This document shows positions 7,202 through 13,421 of a stretch of DNA of 13,421 nucleotides, one piece after another. The notes under the pieces are model-generated. The model worked only from the letters and a program-made list of their open reading frames with translations, was not told where the DNA came from and made no database searches. Made by a program: the position numbers and the translations under genes. Numbering within the stretch: the stretch's first letter is position 1; each line of letters starts with the position of its first letter. The DNA comes from Methylomonas sp. (GTDB lineage Bacteria > Pseudomonadota > Gammaproteobacteria > Methylococcales > Methylomonadaceae): NCBI GenBank assembly GCA_026988195.1, contig JALSLS010000302.1, positions 1 through 13,421 on the forward strand, written 5' to 3'.

Positions 7202-7792
7202 CTAATTGAGTAATGGACCCAATTTTTCATCAATAGCTTCCCTAGCCCTAAAAATACGAGAACGTACTGTCCCAACTGGACATTCCATTGCCTGAGCTAT
7301 TTCTTCATAACTCAAACCTTCAAATTCTCTTAACATAATAGCCATTTTCATATCCTCAGGTAATTTCTCAATGGCTAGTTCAATAACACTCACAATCTCA
7401 TCATTCATTAATAAAAATTCAGGAGTATCCATTCCTTTTAACTGTGGTGCATTTTCCACTTGTTCTGCATCTTGTACCTCAACTTGATAATCAGAGCGAC
7501 GACGACTCCGCGAAACCAAATAATTTTTAGCCGTATTAATAGCTATTCGATACAACCAAGTATAAAAAGCACTGTCCCCCCGAAAATTAGCTAATGCTTT
7601 ATAAGCTTTTATAAAAGCTTCTTGTGCAACATCTTGCGCTTCACTAGGGTCTTTCACATAGCGATTAACCAACTGAATAATCCGATGCTGATACTTGAGA
7701 ACCAATAAATCAAAGGCAGTTTTATCCCCTTGCTGCACTCTCAGCACTAATTCTTTATCTAACTCAGTATTATTCCCTTTTTGTTCTTTCAC
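7202..7792 (-). CDS. rpoE: RNA polymerase sigma-E factor (RpoE/AlgU, ECF group)
   Basis: This is the envelope-stress sigma factor that directs RNA polymerase to GAACTT/TCTGA-type promoters. The 196-residue length is typical. Region 2 (about 25-95) contains DVAQEAFIKAYKALANFRGD and SAFYTWLYRIAINTAKNYLV, nearly identical to the E. coli and Pseudomonas proteins. Region 4 (about 130-190) contains LPEDMKMAIMLREFEGLSYE followed by the helix-turn-helix EIAQAMECPVGTVRSRIFRA. The start codon is GTG (MKEQKGNN...), with only a weak A-rich ribosome-binding site; no ATG lies in a better position. It heads the rpoE-rseA-rseB operon and is divergent from nadB, as in many gammaproteobacteria. A candidate sigma-E promoter just upstream suggests autoregulation. 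Confidence 0.97.
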   Translation of the reverse strand: MKEQKGNNTELDKELVLRVQQGDKTAFDLLVLKYQHRIIQLVNRYVKDPSEAQDVAQEAFIKAYKALANFRGDSAFYTWLYRIAINTAKNYLVSRSRRRSDYQVEVQDAEQVENAPQLKGMDTPEFLLMNDEIVSVIELAIEKLPEDMKMAIMLREFEGLSYEEIAQAMECPVGTVRSRIFRAREAIDEKLGPLLN

Positions 7793-7811
7793 GCTTTTTC
7801 TTTAGTAGTTG

Positions 7812-7839
7812 TGTGGACAGGATAAATCTCTATAAGTTC
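7812..7839 (-). promoter_or_regulatory. Candidate sigma-E autoregulatory promoter of rpoE
   Basis: On the minus strand, GAACTT (7834-7839) matches the sigma-E -35 consensus exactly. After a 16-nt spacer, TCCACA (7812-7817) partly matches the TCTGA-type -10. The predicted start near 7805 would leave a leader of only about 12 nt before the GTG of rpoE, which is short but would still include the A-rich ribosome-binding region. Autoregulation through such a promoter is established for rpoE/algU in other gammaproteobacteria. The weak -10 match keeps this a candidate. Confidence 0.5.
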
Positions 7840-7903
7840 TATTATCACAAAAAAAAATGCCACCGTGTTAATATTCATCATAATGACAACCAATCTTTTT
7901 TCT

Positions 7904-9523
7904 ATGACTCAATCAAATACATGTGATGTTCTTATTATTGGAAGTGGTGGTGCAGGCCTTAGTTTAGCACTTAGACTTGCAGATCATGCAAAAGTATTAG
8001 TATTATCAAAGGTTGCTTTAACCTCTGGTAGCACTTACCACGCACAAGGAGGGATTTCAGCTGTTTTAGATAAAAATGACTCTACTGAATCACATTTTAA
8101 AGATACTATTATTGCAGGTGCGGGGTTATGTGACCCAGAAGTGGTTAGAGTCACCGTTGAACAGGGTAAAAAAAATATTGAATGGTTGAGAGATCAAGGC
8201 GTAGAATTTACTGAAAAAAAATCTGAAACAGGTGAAAAATCCTTCCATTTAAACCAAGAAGGCGGGCATTCACATCGCCGTATTGTTCACACTGCTGATG
8301 CCACGGGAAAAGCCGTTTCACAGACACTGATTGAACAGTCTCAGAACCACCCGAATATAACCTTATTAGAAAATCACAACGTCATTGATTTAATCACAAA
8401 TCATAAGCAGCTTGATACAGATAAACAAATCAAGGGGGCTTATGTTCTAAATACCTTAACTAACAAAGTTAAATCAATTGCAGCTAAAGTTGTTATTTTA
8501 GCTACCGGTGGCGCTAGTAAGGTTTACCTGTACTCAACCAACCCTCAAATTTCAACAGGTGATGGTATTGCACTTGCTTGGCGTGCGGGTTGTAGAGTCG
8601 GCAATATGGAGTTCATGCAATTTCACCCAACTTGCCTTTATCACCCAAAACAACGATCCTTTTTAATTAGTGAAGCAATACGAGGGGAAGGTGGTAAATT
8701 AATATTACCCGATGGCTCTGCCTTTATGCATCATTATCATGAAAAGCTGGAACTAGCACCACGCGATATTGTTGCCAGAGCAATTGATAGTGAAATAAAA
8801 AAACACGGCATTGAATGTGTTTACCTTGATATTAGCCATCAACCAGCTGATTTTATTCGCCAACACTTTCCTACCATTTACAAACAATGTCTTTCCTTAG
8901 ATATTGATATTACTAAACAACCTATCCCCGTCGTTCCTGCCGCACACTACACTTGTGGTGGTGTTTTAACCGACCTTGATGCTCGCACAGATATACAAGG
9001 ATTATATGCTGTTGGTGAGGTTGCCTGTACAGGGTTGCATGGTGCCAACAGAATGGCTAGCAACTCCTTGCTTGAATGCCTTGTGTTTGCAGAACGTGCT
9101 GCAAAAAATATTTTAAGTAAACTTCCTCAAATAGCTTACCCCCAGTCATTACCCAACTGGGATGAATCCCAAGTAAGTGATTCCGATGAAGAAATTGTTG
9201 TTTCTCATGATTGGGATGAATTACGCCGTTTCATGTGGGATTATGTAGGCATAGTACGGACTAATAAACGGCTAAGTCGCGCCATGCGTAGACTTGAGTT
9301 ACTCAAAGATGATATTGCTGAATATTACGGCAATTTTAGAGTAACCAGTGATTTATTAGAGCTACGTAATTTAGTTATTGTTGCTGAACTCATTATTCGT
9401 AGCGCCCAGTCTCGAAAAGAAAGCAGAGGATTGCATTACACCAAGGATTATCCTGAACCCGATAATAGCAAACCAGCTAAAAACACCATTTTAACGCCAG
9501 GTATAGACAAAGATATAGCTTAG
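7904..9523 (+). CDS. nadB: L-aspartate oxidase (NadB)
   Basis: NadB is the FAD enzyme that oxidises L-aspartate to iminoaspartate, the first step of de novo NAD synthesis; NadA then condenses the product with dihydroxyacetone phosphate. The FAD-binding N-terminus reads CDVLIIGSGGAGLSLALRLA. Other family landmarks are GSTYHAQGGISAV, the active-site stretch EGGHSHRRIVHTADATG, ATGGASKVY, FMQFHPTCLYHP, the RGEGG loop, APRDIVARAID and the C-terminal GLHGANRMASNSLLECLVF. The ATG at 7904 was chosen because it gives 539 residues, almost exactly the E. coli length (540), with CDVLIIGSG at residue 7. In-frame GTG (7865) and ATG (7883) would add up to 13 residues; no start has a good ribosome-binding site, so the start is uncertain by that much. 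It is the only plus-strand gene and converges on the HAD gene. Confidence 0.96.
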   Translation: MTQSNTCDVLIIGSGGAGLSLALRLADHAKVLVLSKVALTSGSTYHAQGGISAVLDKNDSTESHFKDTIIAGAGLCDPEVVRVTVEQGKKNIEWLRDQGVEFTEKKSETGEKSFHLNQEGGHSHRRIVHTADATGKAVSQTLIEQSQNHPNITLLENHNVIDLITNHKQLDTDKQIKGAYVLNTLTNKVKSIAAKVVILATGGASKVYLYSTNPQISTGDGIALAWRAGCRVGNMEFMQFHPTCLYHPKQRSFLISEAIRGEGGKLILPDGSAFMHHYHEKLELAPRDIVARAIDSEIKKHGIECVYLDISHQPADFIRQHFPTIYKQCLSLDIDITKQPIPVVPAAHYTCGGVLTDLDARTDIQGLYAVGEVACTGLHGANRMASNSLLECLVFAERAAKNILSKLPQIAYPQSLPNWDESQVSDSDEEIVVSHDWDELRRFMWDYVGIVRTNKRLSRAMRRLELLKDDIAEYYGNFRVTSDLLELRNLVIVAELIIRSAQSRKESRGLHYTKDYPEPDNSKPAKNTILTPGIDKDIA

Positions 9524-9565
9524 GTAACTGGCAATAAATAACCCACCCAGATTGCGCAGATTTTT

Positions 9566-9654
9566 TGTTTCTGCTCAAACCATCTCAAGAGATCATTCCA
9601 CCTGAAACAAAAATCTTACGTTATAATTTCAGGAAGTTATTCCATACACGTTCT
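9566..9654. mobile_element. Truncated copy of the 158-bp MITE-like family
   Basis: From about 9584 to 9654 the sequence closely follows the right half of the element at 2191-2348. It shares GAGATCATTCCACCTGAAAC, then TTATAATTTC, GGAAGTTATTCCATACACG and TTC, with scattered substitutions. The left end with GGAACGTGTATG is missing. Only a decayed trace (TCTGCTCAAACC...ATCTCA) may represent the left arm, so the 5' boundary is approximate. The intact right end stops 4 bp before the stop codon of the HAD gene. It fills most of the 135-bp space between the convergent nadB and HAD genes. CCTGAAA/TTTCAGG inside it can form a hairpin, but no U-run typical of an intrinsic terminator follows. Confidence 0.75.
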
Positions 9655-9658
9655 TTAA

Positions 9659-10420
9659 TTAGTCAATACCCACCCAATGAAAAGGGCTCTCAATCAGCTC
9701 AAGGGGCAAGGTTCCAGCATCTATTTTATCTTGCGCCGTGTTATAACCCCACATAGCAAAGTCCAACCTAACTGACTTTAACTGAGGGTTATTTATCATC
9801 CTACGTAAAGTAGGTAGCATATCTTCAATAAAACAAATCGTCTGCTCAGTATGTTTAGCAACTAAATCAATCAGTATAGCTTCTTTACTCATCTTTCTAT
9901 CAAGACCAAAAATTCTTTCGCCCGAGAGTTCTAGCTGATTAGCCAGTAATATTTGCTTAACAAAGCGCTCTTGCTTAGTCGTAATGATATACCACACTCC
10001 TGCCTCTGATAAACGCTTAAGTTTTTCAACAACCCCCGGAAATAATGGATTCATTTCCACCCAACTATCAAGGTCTTGTTTAATCCATTGGTCTCGTGTT
10101 TCACCAAATATTTTTTTTAAGTCATCAATCGTTAAAGCTGAATCGACCATCACCTGTTGAATTTTATTTTGATAATCAGCCATAATTTCATCAACAGAAT
10201 CACCATTATTTAACAACCTCACAATTAAAATTGCCTCATACCCCGTCCCCATAATAGGACGTATTTGACGAAATTGAGCAGACTGTTCAATAGTGGGTAA
10301 AGCAGAAGAGAAATCATCCCATATTTGAGACGCGGCCTTCCAAGCAGACATACCTGTTTCTAAGGCGCTATCACAAATTACACCATCAAAATCTAATGCA
10401 TAAATAATTGACTGATTCAT
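9659..10420 (-). CDS. HAD-superfamily hydrolase of unknown substrate
   Basis: This 253-residue protein has the haloacid dehalogenase-type phosphatase motifs in order. Motif I is DFDGVICDS (10-18), with nucleophile D10 and acid/base D12. Motif II is the Thr pair at 147-148 in WYIITTKQERF, motif III is K179 in MSKEAIL, and motif IV is the acidic pair E199-D200 in CFIEDMLPTL. Residues 20-125 form an inserted helical cap (C1 type), as in phosphoglycolate phosphatase relatives. It is likely a cytoplasmic phosphatase, but the substrate cannot be told from sequence. The ATG lies 26 bp after the lpxA-family stop on the same strand, so the two are probably co-transcribed, which gives no firm functional link. 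The 3' end abuts a repeat copy. Confidence 0.88.
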   Translation of the reverse strand: MNQSIIYALDFDGVICDSALETGMSAWKAASQIWDDFSSALPTIEQSAQFRQIRPIMGTGYEAILIVRLLNNGDSVDEIMADYQNKIQQVMVDSALTIDDLKKIFGETRDQWIKQDLDSWVEMNPLFPGVVEKLKRLSEAGVWYIITTKQERFVKQILLANQLELSGERIFGLDRKMSKEAILIDLVAKHTEQTICFIEDMLPTLRRMINNPQLKSVRLDFAMWGYNTAQDKIDAGTLPLELIESPFHWVGID

Positions 10421-10446
10421 AAATACCTGGATTTTTTACCTATGCG

Positions 10447-11208
10447 TTAAATAAAGCCATGAGAGCCTCTTTTTGACTTAATTGCCAACCATTGTTGGAG
10501 ATAGATCAACTCTTTTGTTGCTTGTAACTCATCAAGTGGCTTCTTATTACGTAACAACCTAAAGGCTGAAGATAAAACTTTATAATCATCACCCTTAATA
10601 CCCGCTCGTCTTAAACCAACAGAATTCAAGTGATAATGTTTTGCTGGGCGGCCACCAATAAGCATAAATGGAATCACATCTTTACTAAGCCCTGTAAGAC
10701 CCTGCACAATGGCATATGACCCTATACGACAAAATTGGTGGGCAACAGCACCCCCACCCATAAAAACATTATCTCCGACTTCAACAAAGCCCCCTATTGC
10801 AACATTATTGGCAAAAATAACTTTATTTCCTATCACGCAATCATGAGCAACATGGCTATTATTCATAAAAAAACACTCTGAGCCTATTGTAGTGTCCGTA
10901 TTTTCAGTAGCAGAGCGATGGGCAGTAAAGCCTTCTCTAAAAACATTGTTATCCCCAATTTTTAACCAAGAAACAGTTTCAGCTTTAAAACTAGTATCCT
11001 GAGGCAAACCACCTAACACAGCATGTGGGTGTAAAACATTACCTTCGCCCATTTTTACATAAGGTTGTACAACAGCATGGGCACCTATTTGACAGTTTGC
11101 ACCTAGTTCAACATTATCATCAATCACTGCAAAAGGACCTAAAGTAACGTTTTCGCCTAAAATAGCGGTTGGAGCGATATAAGCTGTTGGGTGAATTTTT
11201 GGGGTCAT
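10447..11208 (-). CDS. lpxA: LpxA-family acyl-ACP--UDP-N-acetylglucosamine O-acyltransferase
   Basis: LpxA adds a 3-hydroxyacyl chain from ACP to UDP-GlcNAc, the first step of lipid A synthesis. The protein has the left-handed beta-helix hexapeptide repeats from residue 6 to about 185 (HPTAYI, ILGENV, LGPFAVI and so on) and a helical C-terminus from about 195, matching LpxA in length (253 versus 262). The catalytic histidine is H122 in NSHVAHDC, equivalent to H125 of E. coli, and AHQFC (156-160) matches VHQFC. Differences from the standard enzyme include GGLPQDTSFKAETVSW where GE.NQDLKY.GE.T is usual, and EGFTAHRSAT in place of ESVTIHRGT. It also stands alone, not beside lpxD, fabZ or lpxB. 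It may be a second, divergent LpxA-type enzyme rather than the housekeeping copy; a nucleotide-sugar N-acyltransferase cannot be excluded. Start: ATG with an AGAGG site about 11 nt upstream. Confidence 0.78.
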   Translation of the reverse strand: MTPKIHPTAYIAPTAILGENVTLGPFAVIDDNVELGANCQIGAHAVVQPYVKMGEGNVLHPHAVLGGLPQDTSFKAETVSWLKIGDNNVFREGFTAHRSATENTDTTIGSECFFMNNSHVAHDCVIGNKVIFANNVAIGGFVEVGDNVFMGGGAVAHQFCRIGSYAIVQGLTGLSKDVIPFMLIGGRPAKHYHLNSVGLRRAGIKGDDYKVLSSAFRLLRNKKPLDELQATKELIYLQQWLAIKSKRGSHGFI

Positions 11209-11302
11209 ATAAACTAAATCCTCTGTTATTCATACTTTATGATAGATGACTGTGAACTAAACTCAGGTGGTGTAACTAAGTAAGAATTAATCCAGCCATA
11301 TT

Positions 11303-11332
11303 GATGGGCACGTCGTACCTCCTTTGCCCATC
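11303..11332. repeat. Palindromic intergenic hairpin (GATGGGCA type)
   Basis: GATGGGCA (11303-11310) and TGCCCATC (11325-11332) form a perfect 8-bp stem around a 14-nt loop. On the minus strand it reads GTAGGATGGGCAAAG...GTGCCCATC, which resembles short repeats commonly scattered in intergenic DNA of gammaproteobacteria. It lies in the xerD-lpxA gap. No U-run follows it on either strand, so it is not a convincing terminator. Apart from this and the two features following, I see nothing recognisable in 11209-11453: no gene remnant, and only a 13-codon open frame. Confidence 0.55.
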
Positions 11333-11406
11333 CTACTTTTGAAACTTAACTTAATGGCACTGGGGATCAGTAACCTGAGTATTGTTCATAGCCATTTTTA
11401 TATGAG

Positions 11407-11426
11407 GCTAATATTAACATATTAGC
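11407..11426. repeat. Short perfect hairpin in the xerD-lpxA gap
   Basis: GCTAATAT (11407-11414) and ATATTAGC (11419-11426) form a perfect 8-bp stem with a 4-nt loop TAAC. It is AT-rich and has no U-tract beyond a short TTA, so its role is unknown. It could be a weak terminator after xerD, a regulator-binding palindrome or chance. Confidence 0.35.
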
Positions 11427-11454
11427 TTAACTGGGTGTGAGAGCTGATACACAG

Positions 11455-11547
11455 TAACCGTTCAGCCCCCCTCTTTGGAAAAAGGAGTTTTTATTAGACA
11501 AATTCCCCTCCCTCCCCCCTTTTTCAAAGGGGGAGATGAATGGTTAC
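11455..11547. mobile_element. 93-bp inverted-repeat element flanked by 9-bp direct repeats
   Basis: The perfect 9-bp direct repeat GATACACAG lies on both sides (11446-11454 and 11548-11556), as expected for a target-site duplication. Between them the two arms are imperfect inverted repeats. The left reads TAACCGTTCAGCCCCCCTC followed by TTTGGAAAAAGGAG. The right, in reverse complement, reads GTAACCATTCATCTCCCCC followed by TTTGAAAAAGGGGGGAG. The right arm contains its own perfect 8-bp hairpin, CCCCCTTT/AAAGGGGG (11515-11533). No protein is encoded. The right duplication ends 4 bp before the xerD stop codon, so the insertion is immediately downstream of that gene. Similar C/G-rich hairpins with GTAAC ends occur in the outer element at 2149-2418, so the two may be distantly related. 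Confidence 0.72.
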
Positions 11548-11560
11548 GATACACAGCACA

Positions 11561-12448
11561 TTAACCTCTAGGATGAAACTGCTGATGTAATTGTTTTAAC
11601 CGCTCTTGAGCAATATGAGTATATATTTGAGTGGTTGATAAGTCCGAATGACCTAATAACAATTGGACAACACGTAAATCTGCTCCATGGTTTAATAAGT
11701 GAGTAGCAAAAGCATGTCGTAAAGTATGGGGAGAAAGGTGCTTCTTAATACCTACTTTTTTTGCATACCGTTTAATCACATACCAAAAAGCTTGTCGAGT
11801 CATTCCCGATCCGCGTTTGGTGACAAATAAAAAGTCACTTTGTCTTTCTGCCAGAATATCTATTCTTGCACCGTCCGTATAATTTTCAAGCCACTCCATT
11901 GCTTGCTCACCTATGGGGACTAAGCGTTCCTTATTACCTTTTCCCAGTACACGAACAAAACCTTGCCTAAAGCTCACTTGATCAAACTTTAAACCAATTA
12001 ATTCAGAAACTCTCAGCCCTGTTGCATAAAGTAGCTCTAACATGGCTCTGTCTCTAAACCCTAAAATATCTGTTATTTCAGGAGCTTCAAGTAACAGTTC
12101 AATATCATTTTCTGATAATGACACCGGTAATGTTCGACCTATGTGAGGTGCATCTATTAGCTCAGTTGGATCATTTGTGAGCAAACCTTCTCTATACAAA
12201 TAGCCATAAAATCGACGTAAACTGGATAAAAAACGAGCGGATGAGCGGCTGCCTAAACCTAATTTATATCGACTTTCCATAAATGCGGCAATATCACCAC
12301 CATCCACTTCCAGAACTGTTTTATTGTTAAGCCATTTAACAAAAATCTTCAAATCACTGCCATACGCAGCCAAAGTATTGTTACTTAAGCCAGATTCGAC
12401 CCACAGTGAATCTAAAAATAAATCAATTTGCTTTACAGATTCAGCCAT
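11561..12448 (-). CDS. xerD: Tyrosine recombinase XerD
   Basis: XerD acts with XerC at the dif site to resolve chromosome dimers under FtsK control. The 295-residue length is standard (E. coli 298). The N-terminal SAM-like domain covers about 5-90 (FLDSLWVESGLSNNTLAAYG). The catalytic domain carries R146 (ATGLRVSEL), K170 (LGKGNKERLVP), H241 and R244 (SPHTLRHAFATHLLNHGADL), H267 (LLGHSDLSTTQ) and the nucleophile Y276 (IYTH). The ending ERLKQLHQQFHPRG is the XerD-type C-terminus, favouring XerD over XerC. No cargo, integron or attachment site lies nearby, so this is the housekeeping enzyme and not a phage integrase. The ATG lies 19 bp after the ogt stop, suggesting an ogt-xerD transcript. Confidence 0.97.
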   Translation of the reverse strand: MAESVKQIDLFLDSLWVESGLSNNTLAAYGSDLKIFVKWLNNKTVLEVDGGDIAAFMESRYKLGLGSRSSARFLSSLRRFYGYLYREGLLTNDPTELIDAPHIGRTLPVSLSENDIELLLEAPEITDILGFRDRAMLELLYATGLRVSELIGLKFDQVSFRQGFVRVLGKGNKERLVPIGEQAMEWLENYTDGARIDILAERQSDFLFVTKRGSGMTRQAFWYVIKRYAKKVGIKKHLSPHTLRHAFATHLLNHGADLRVVQLLLGHSDLSTTQIYTHIAQERLKQLHQQFHPRG

Positions 12449-12467
12449 TATTTACCACAAACTCCAA

Positions 12468-12974
12468 TCATTTTTCGTGTACCGCCCTACCCAATTCACT
12501 CATCAATAGTTTACGTTTAATATCCAAGCATCTTCCGCTTGTTTGTCCCATATACCCTCCCAAATTTGCAACAGCTACCACTCGATGACAGGGGATAATT
12601 CCAGGGAAAGGGTTGTCTCTACAAGCATTGGCAACAGCTCTTGCACCTGAATTTAATTTTTTAGCCATTTTTGAATAGCTTAGTGTTTGACCCAGCGGTA
12701 TTTTGCACATTTCTGCCCACACTTTATTTCTAAAATCAGACCCCTGCTGTTTTAAATTAACCGTTAATGCTTCTGTTGGGTTGCATATATACTGTTGAAT
12801 ATTTAACCATTTTTCATTTTCATCCAACAACTCGTCACCCTGTTTTAAACACCATTCCGTTCGGGTTATAACATTATCTACATAGTAAATGATAAACTTT
12901 TCTGCAAACAAAGAAACTTCAATATGCTTACTTGCTTTTTCATCTTGTTCAACCCAATTCACACGAAGAGCCAT
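12468..12974 (-). CDS. ogt: Methylated-DNA--protein-cysteine methyltransferase (Ogt type)
   Basis: This suicide enzyme removes alkyl groups from O6-alkylguanine (and O4-alkylthymine) by transferring them to its own cysteine. The acceptor is C129 in NPFPGIIPCHRVV (121-133), the family signature. The DNA-binding helix-turn-helix region is seen in IPLGQTLSYSKMAKKLNSGA followed by RAVANACRDNP, with ARAVANA as the usual recognition helix. At 168 residues it is the stand-alone type without the Ada regulatory domain. The region after the active site is LGGYMGQTSGRCLDIKRKLL, where a shorter GG...K..LL is more usual; this slight divergence leaves the catalytic residues intact. The ATG has a strong site, AAGGGGG, 7 nt upstream (12982-12988), deciding the start. 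It begins 18 bp after the hrpA stop. Confidence 0.94.
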   Translation of the reverse strand: MALRVNWVEQDEKASKHIEVSLFAEKFIIYYVDNVITRTEWCLKQGDELLDENEKWLNIQQYICNPTEALTVNLKQQGSDFRNKVWAEMCKIPLGQTLSYSKMAKKLNSGARAVANACRDNPFPGIIPCHRVVAVANLGGYMGQTSGRCLDIKRKLLMSELGRAVHEK

Positions 12975-12992
12975 TTTTATACCCCCTTAGAG

Positions 12993-13421
12993 CTAAAACA
13001 GGTCATTCCAAGCCTTGTCCATTCTTTTGGGTGATACTGGATAAGCTGTTTTTAATTGTTGAGCAAATAAAGAAACTCTTAACTCTTCTAAATCCCAACG
13101 AAATTTATCCTGTTCAGGGTTAACACATCTTTTTCTTGCCTTGGTTTCTACTTCATCCCAATAACGTTTCCAATATCGGTTCAGTTGCTGCATTTCCTGC
13201 TTGTTATCTTTTTGTTTCTCCAACCGGTATTCAATTGCTTTTAAATAACGGTTGATCGATTTAAGTTGCTGGTAGGGAGTAAAGAAAATAAAACCTGAGT
13301 AAATCAACCTATCCAATTGCTGATTAATATCATCAGTAACCTCTTTAGGGTGTCTGGAAAGTTTTAATTGTTTTTTTATCTCAAAAAACCTTTCCATAAT
13401 CGCTATAACAGATTTAGCAAT
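12993..13421 (-). CDS. hrpA: ATP-dependent RNA helicase HrpA-type, C-terminal end
   Basis: Only the last 142 codons are in the window; the frame is open to the right edge (the codons before the first Met read IAKSVIAI), so this is the end of a larger gene and not a separate 134-residue protein. The segment is rich in charged helices and ends with KFRWDLEELRVSLFAQQLKT then AYPVSPKRMDKAWNDLF. This matches the characteristic C-terminal tail (DUF3418 region) of HrpA helicases: FRW.LEELRVSLFAQ.L.T..PVS.KR..K.W. HrpA is a DEAH-box helicase implicated in mRNA processing and rescue of collided ribosomes. The helicase core lies outside the window, so intactness cannot be judged. The stop is 18 bp upstream of ogt. 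Confidence 0.88.
   Translation of the reverse strand: MAKSVIAIMERFFEIKKQLKLSRHPKEVTDDINQQLDRLIYSGFIFFTPYQQLKSINRYLKAIEYRLEKQKDNKQEMQQLNRYWKRYWDEVETKARKRCVNPEQDKFRWDLEELRVSLFAQQLKTAYPVSPKRMDKAWNDLF

Noticed and set aside
7809..7845. A sigma-70 promoter for nadB
   Set aside because: TGGACA and TATTAT are present, but their spacing is 20 nt, too long for a confident call.
9565..9756. A 63-codon plus-strand open frame downstream of nadB
   Set aside because: It runs through the truncated repeat copy and into the antisense of the HAD gene's conserved 3' end; no ribosome-binding site or protein-like composition.
11515..11533. CCCCCTTT/AAAGGGGG hairpin as an intrinsic terminator for xerD
   Set aside because: On the minus strand the stem is followed by G-rich sequence and not a U-run, and it is part of the inverted-repeat element.
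11561..12448. xerD as an integrase marking a genomic island
   Set aside because: The C-terminus and length are those of housekeeping XerD, neighbours are core genes, and no attachment site or tRNA gene is present.
12324..13123. Several 60-63-codon plus-strand frames opposite xerD, ogt and hrpA
   Set aside because: Each is antisense to a clearly conserved coding region and shows no sign of independent coding.
1..13421. CRISPR arrays, tRNA or rRNA genes, toxin-antitoxin or defence genes
   Set aside because: Reading through the gaps on both strands showed no regularly spaced repeats, no recognisable tRNA or rRNA segments and no such gene families.

Overview
The window is a stretch of gammaproteobacterial chromosome made almost entirely of housekeeping genes, in visibly AT-rich DNA. 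The order rpoE-rseA-rseB-(mucD)-lepA-lepB-DUF4845-rnc-era-recO is the conserved gammaproteobacterial (Pseudomonas-like) algU-muc/lep/rnc neighbourhood, and all proteins resemble their gammaproteobacterial versions. The AT-richness and the many short palindromic repeats would fit a methanotroph/Methylococcales-type or related marine or symbiotic gammaproteobacterium. That placement is an impression, not a demonstration.

Region 1 (1-3285, minus strand): the start of recO (cut by the window edge), then era, rnc, a small DUF4845 membrane protein and lepB. The era/rnc and rnc/DUF4845 junctions overlap by 4 bp (ATGA, GTGA), indicating a translationally coupled operon. The 320-bp gap between lepB and DUF4845 is filled by two nested inverted-repeat elements. 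Region 2 (3286-5696, minus): lepA, preceded by the wreck of a mucD/degQ-type periplasmic protease gene (signal peptide plus C-terminal PDZ end only), then a ~296-bp inverted-repeat element with a 4-bp target duplication. Region 3 (5697-7839, minus): rseB, rseA and rpoE, the envelope-stress sigma factor with its anti-sigma factor and regulator, behind a candidate sigma-E autoregulatory promoter. Region 4 (7904-9523, plus): nadB, the only gene on the plus strand, divergent from rpoE. Region 5 (9566-11556, minus genes): a truncated copy of the first repeat family, a HAD-family phosphatase-like gene, a stand-alone lpxA-family acyltransferase, and a 352-bp gap with hairpin repeats and a 93-bp element flanked by 9-bp direct repeats. 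Region 6 (11561-13421, minus): xerD, ogt and the C-terminal end of an HrpA-type helicase.

Functionally, lepA/lepB/rnc/era/recO serve translation, protein export, RNA processing, ribosome assembly and recombination. rpoE-rseA-rseB forms the envelope stress circuit, which here has lost the protease that usually ends it. nadB starts NAD synthesis, xerD resolves chromosome dimers and ogt repairs alkylated DNA.

I see no evidence for a new defence, secretion or biosynthetic system. The unusual content is the decayed mucD and at least four short non-coding mobile-element-like repeats (MITE-like), several placed within a few bases of stop codons and one lying directly upstream of the rnc operon.
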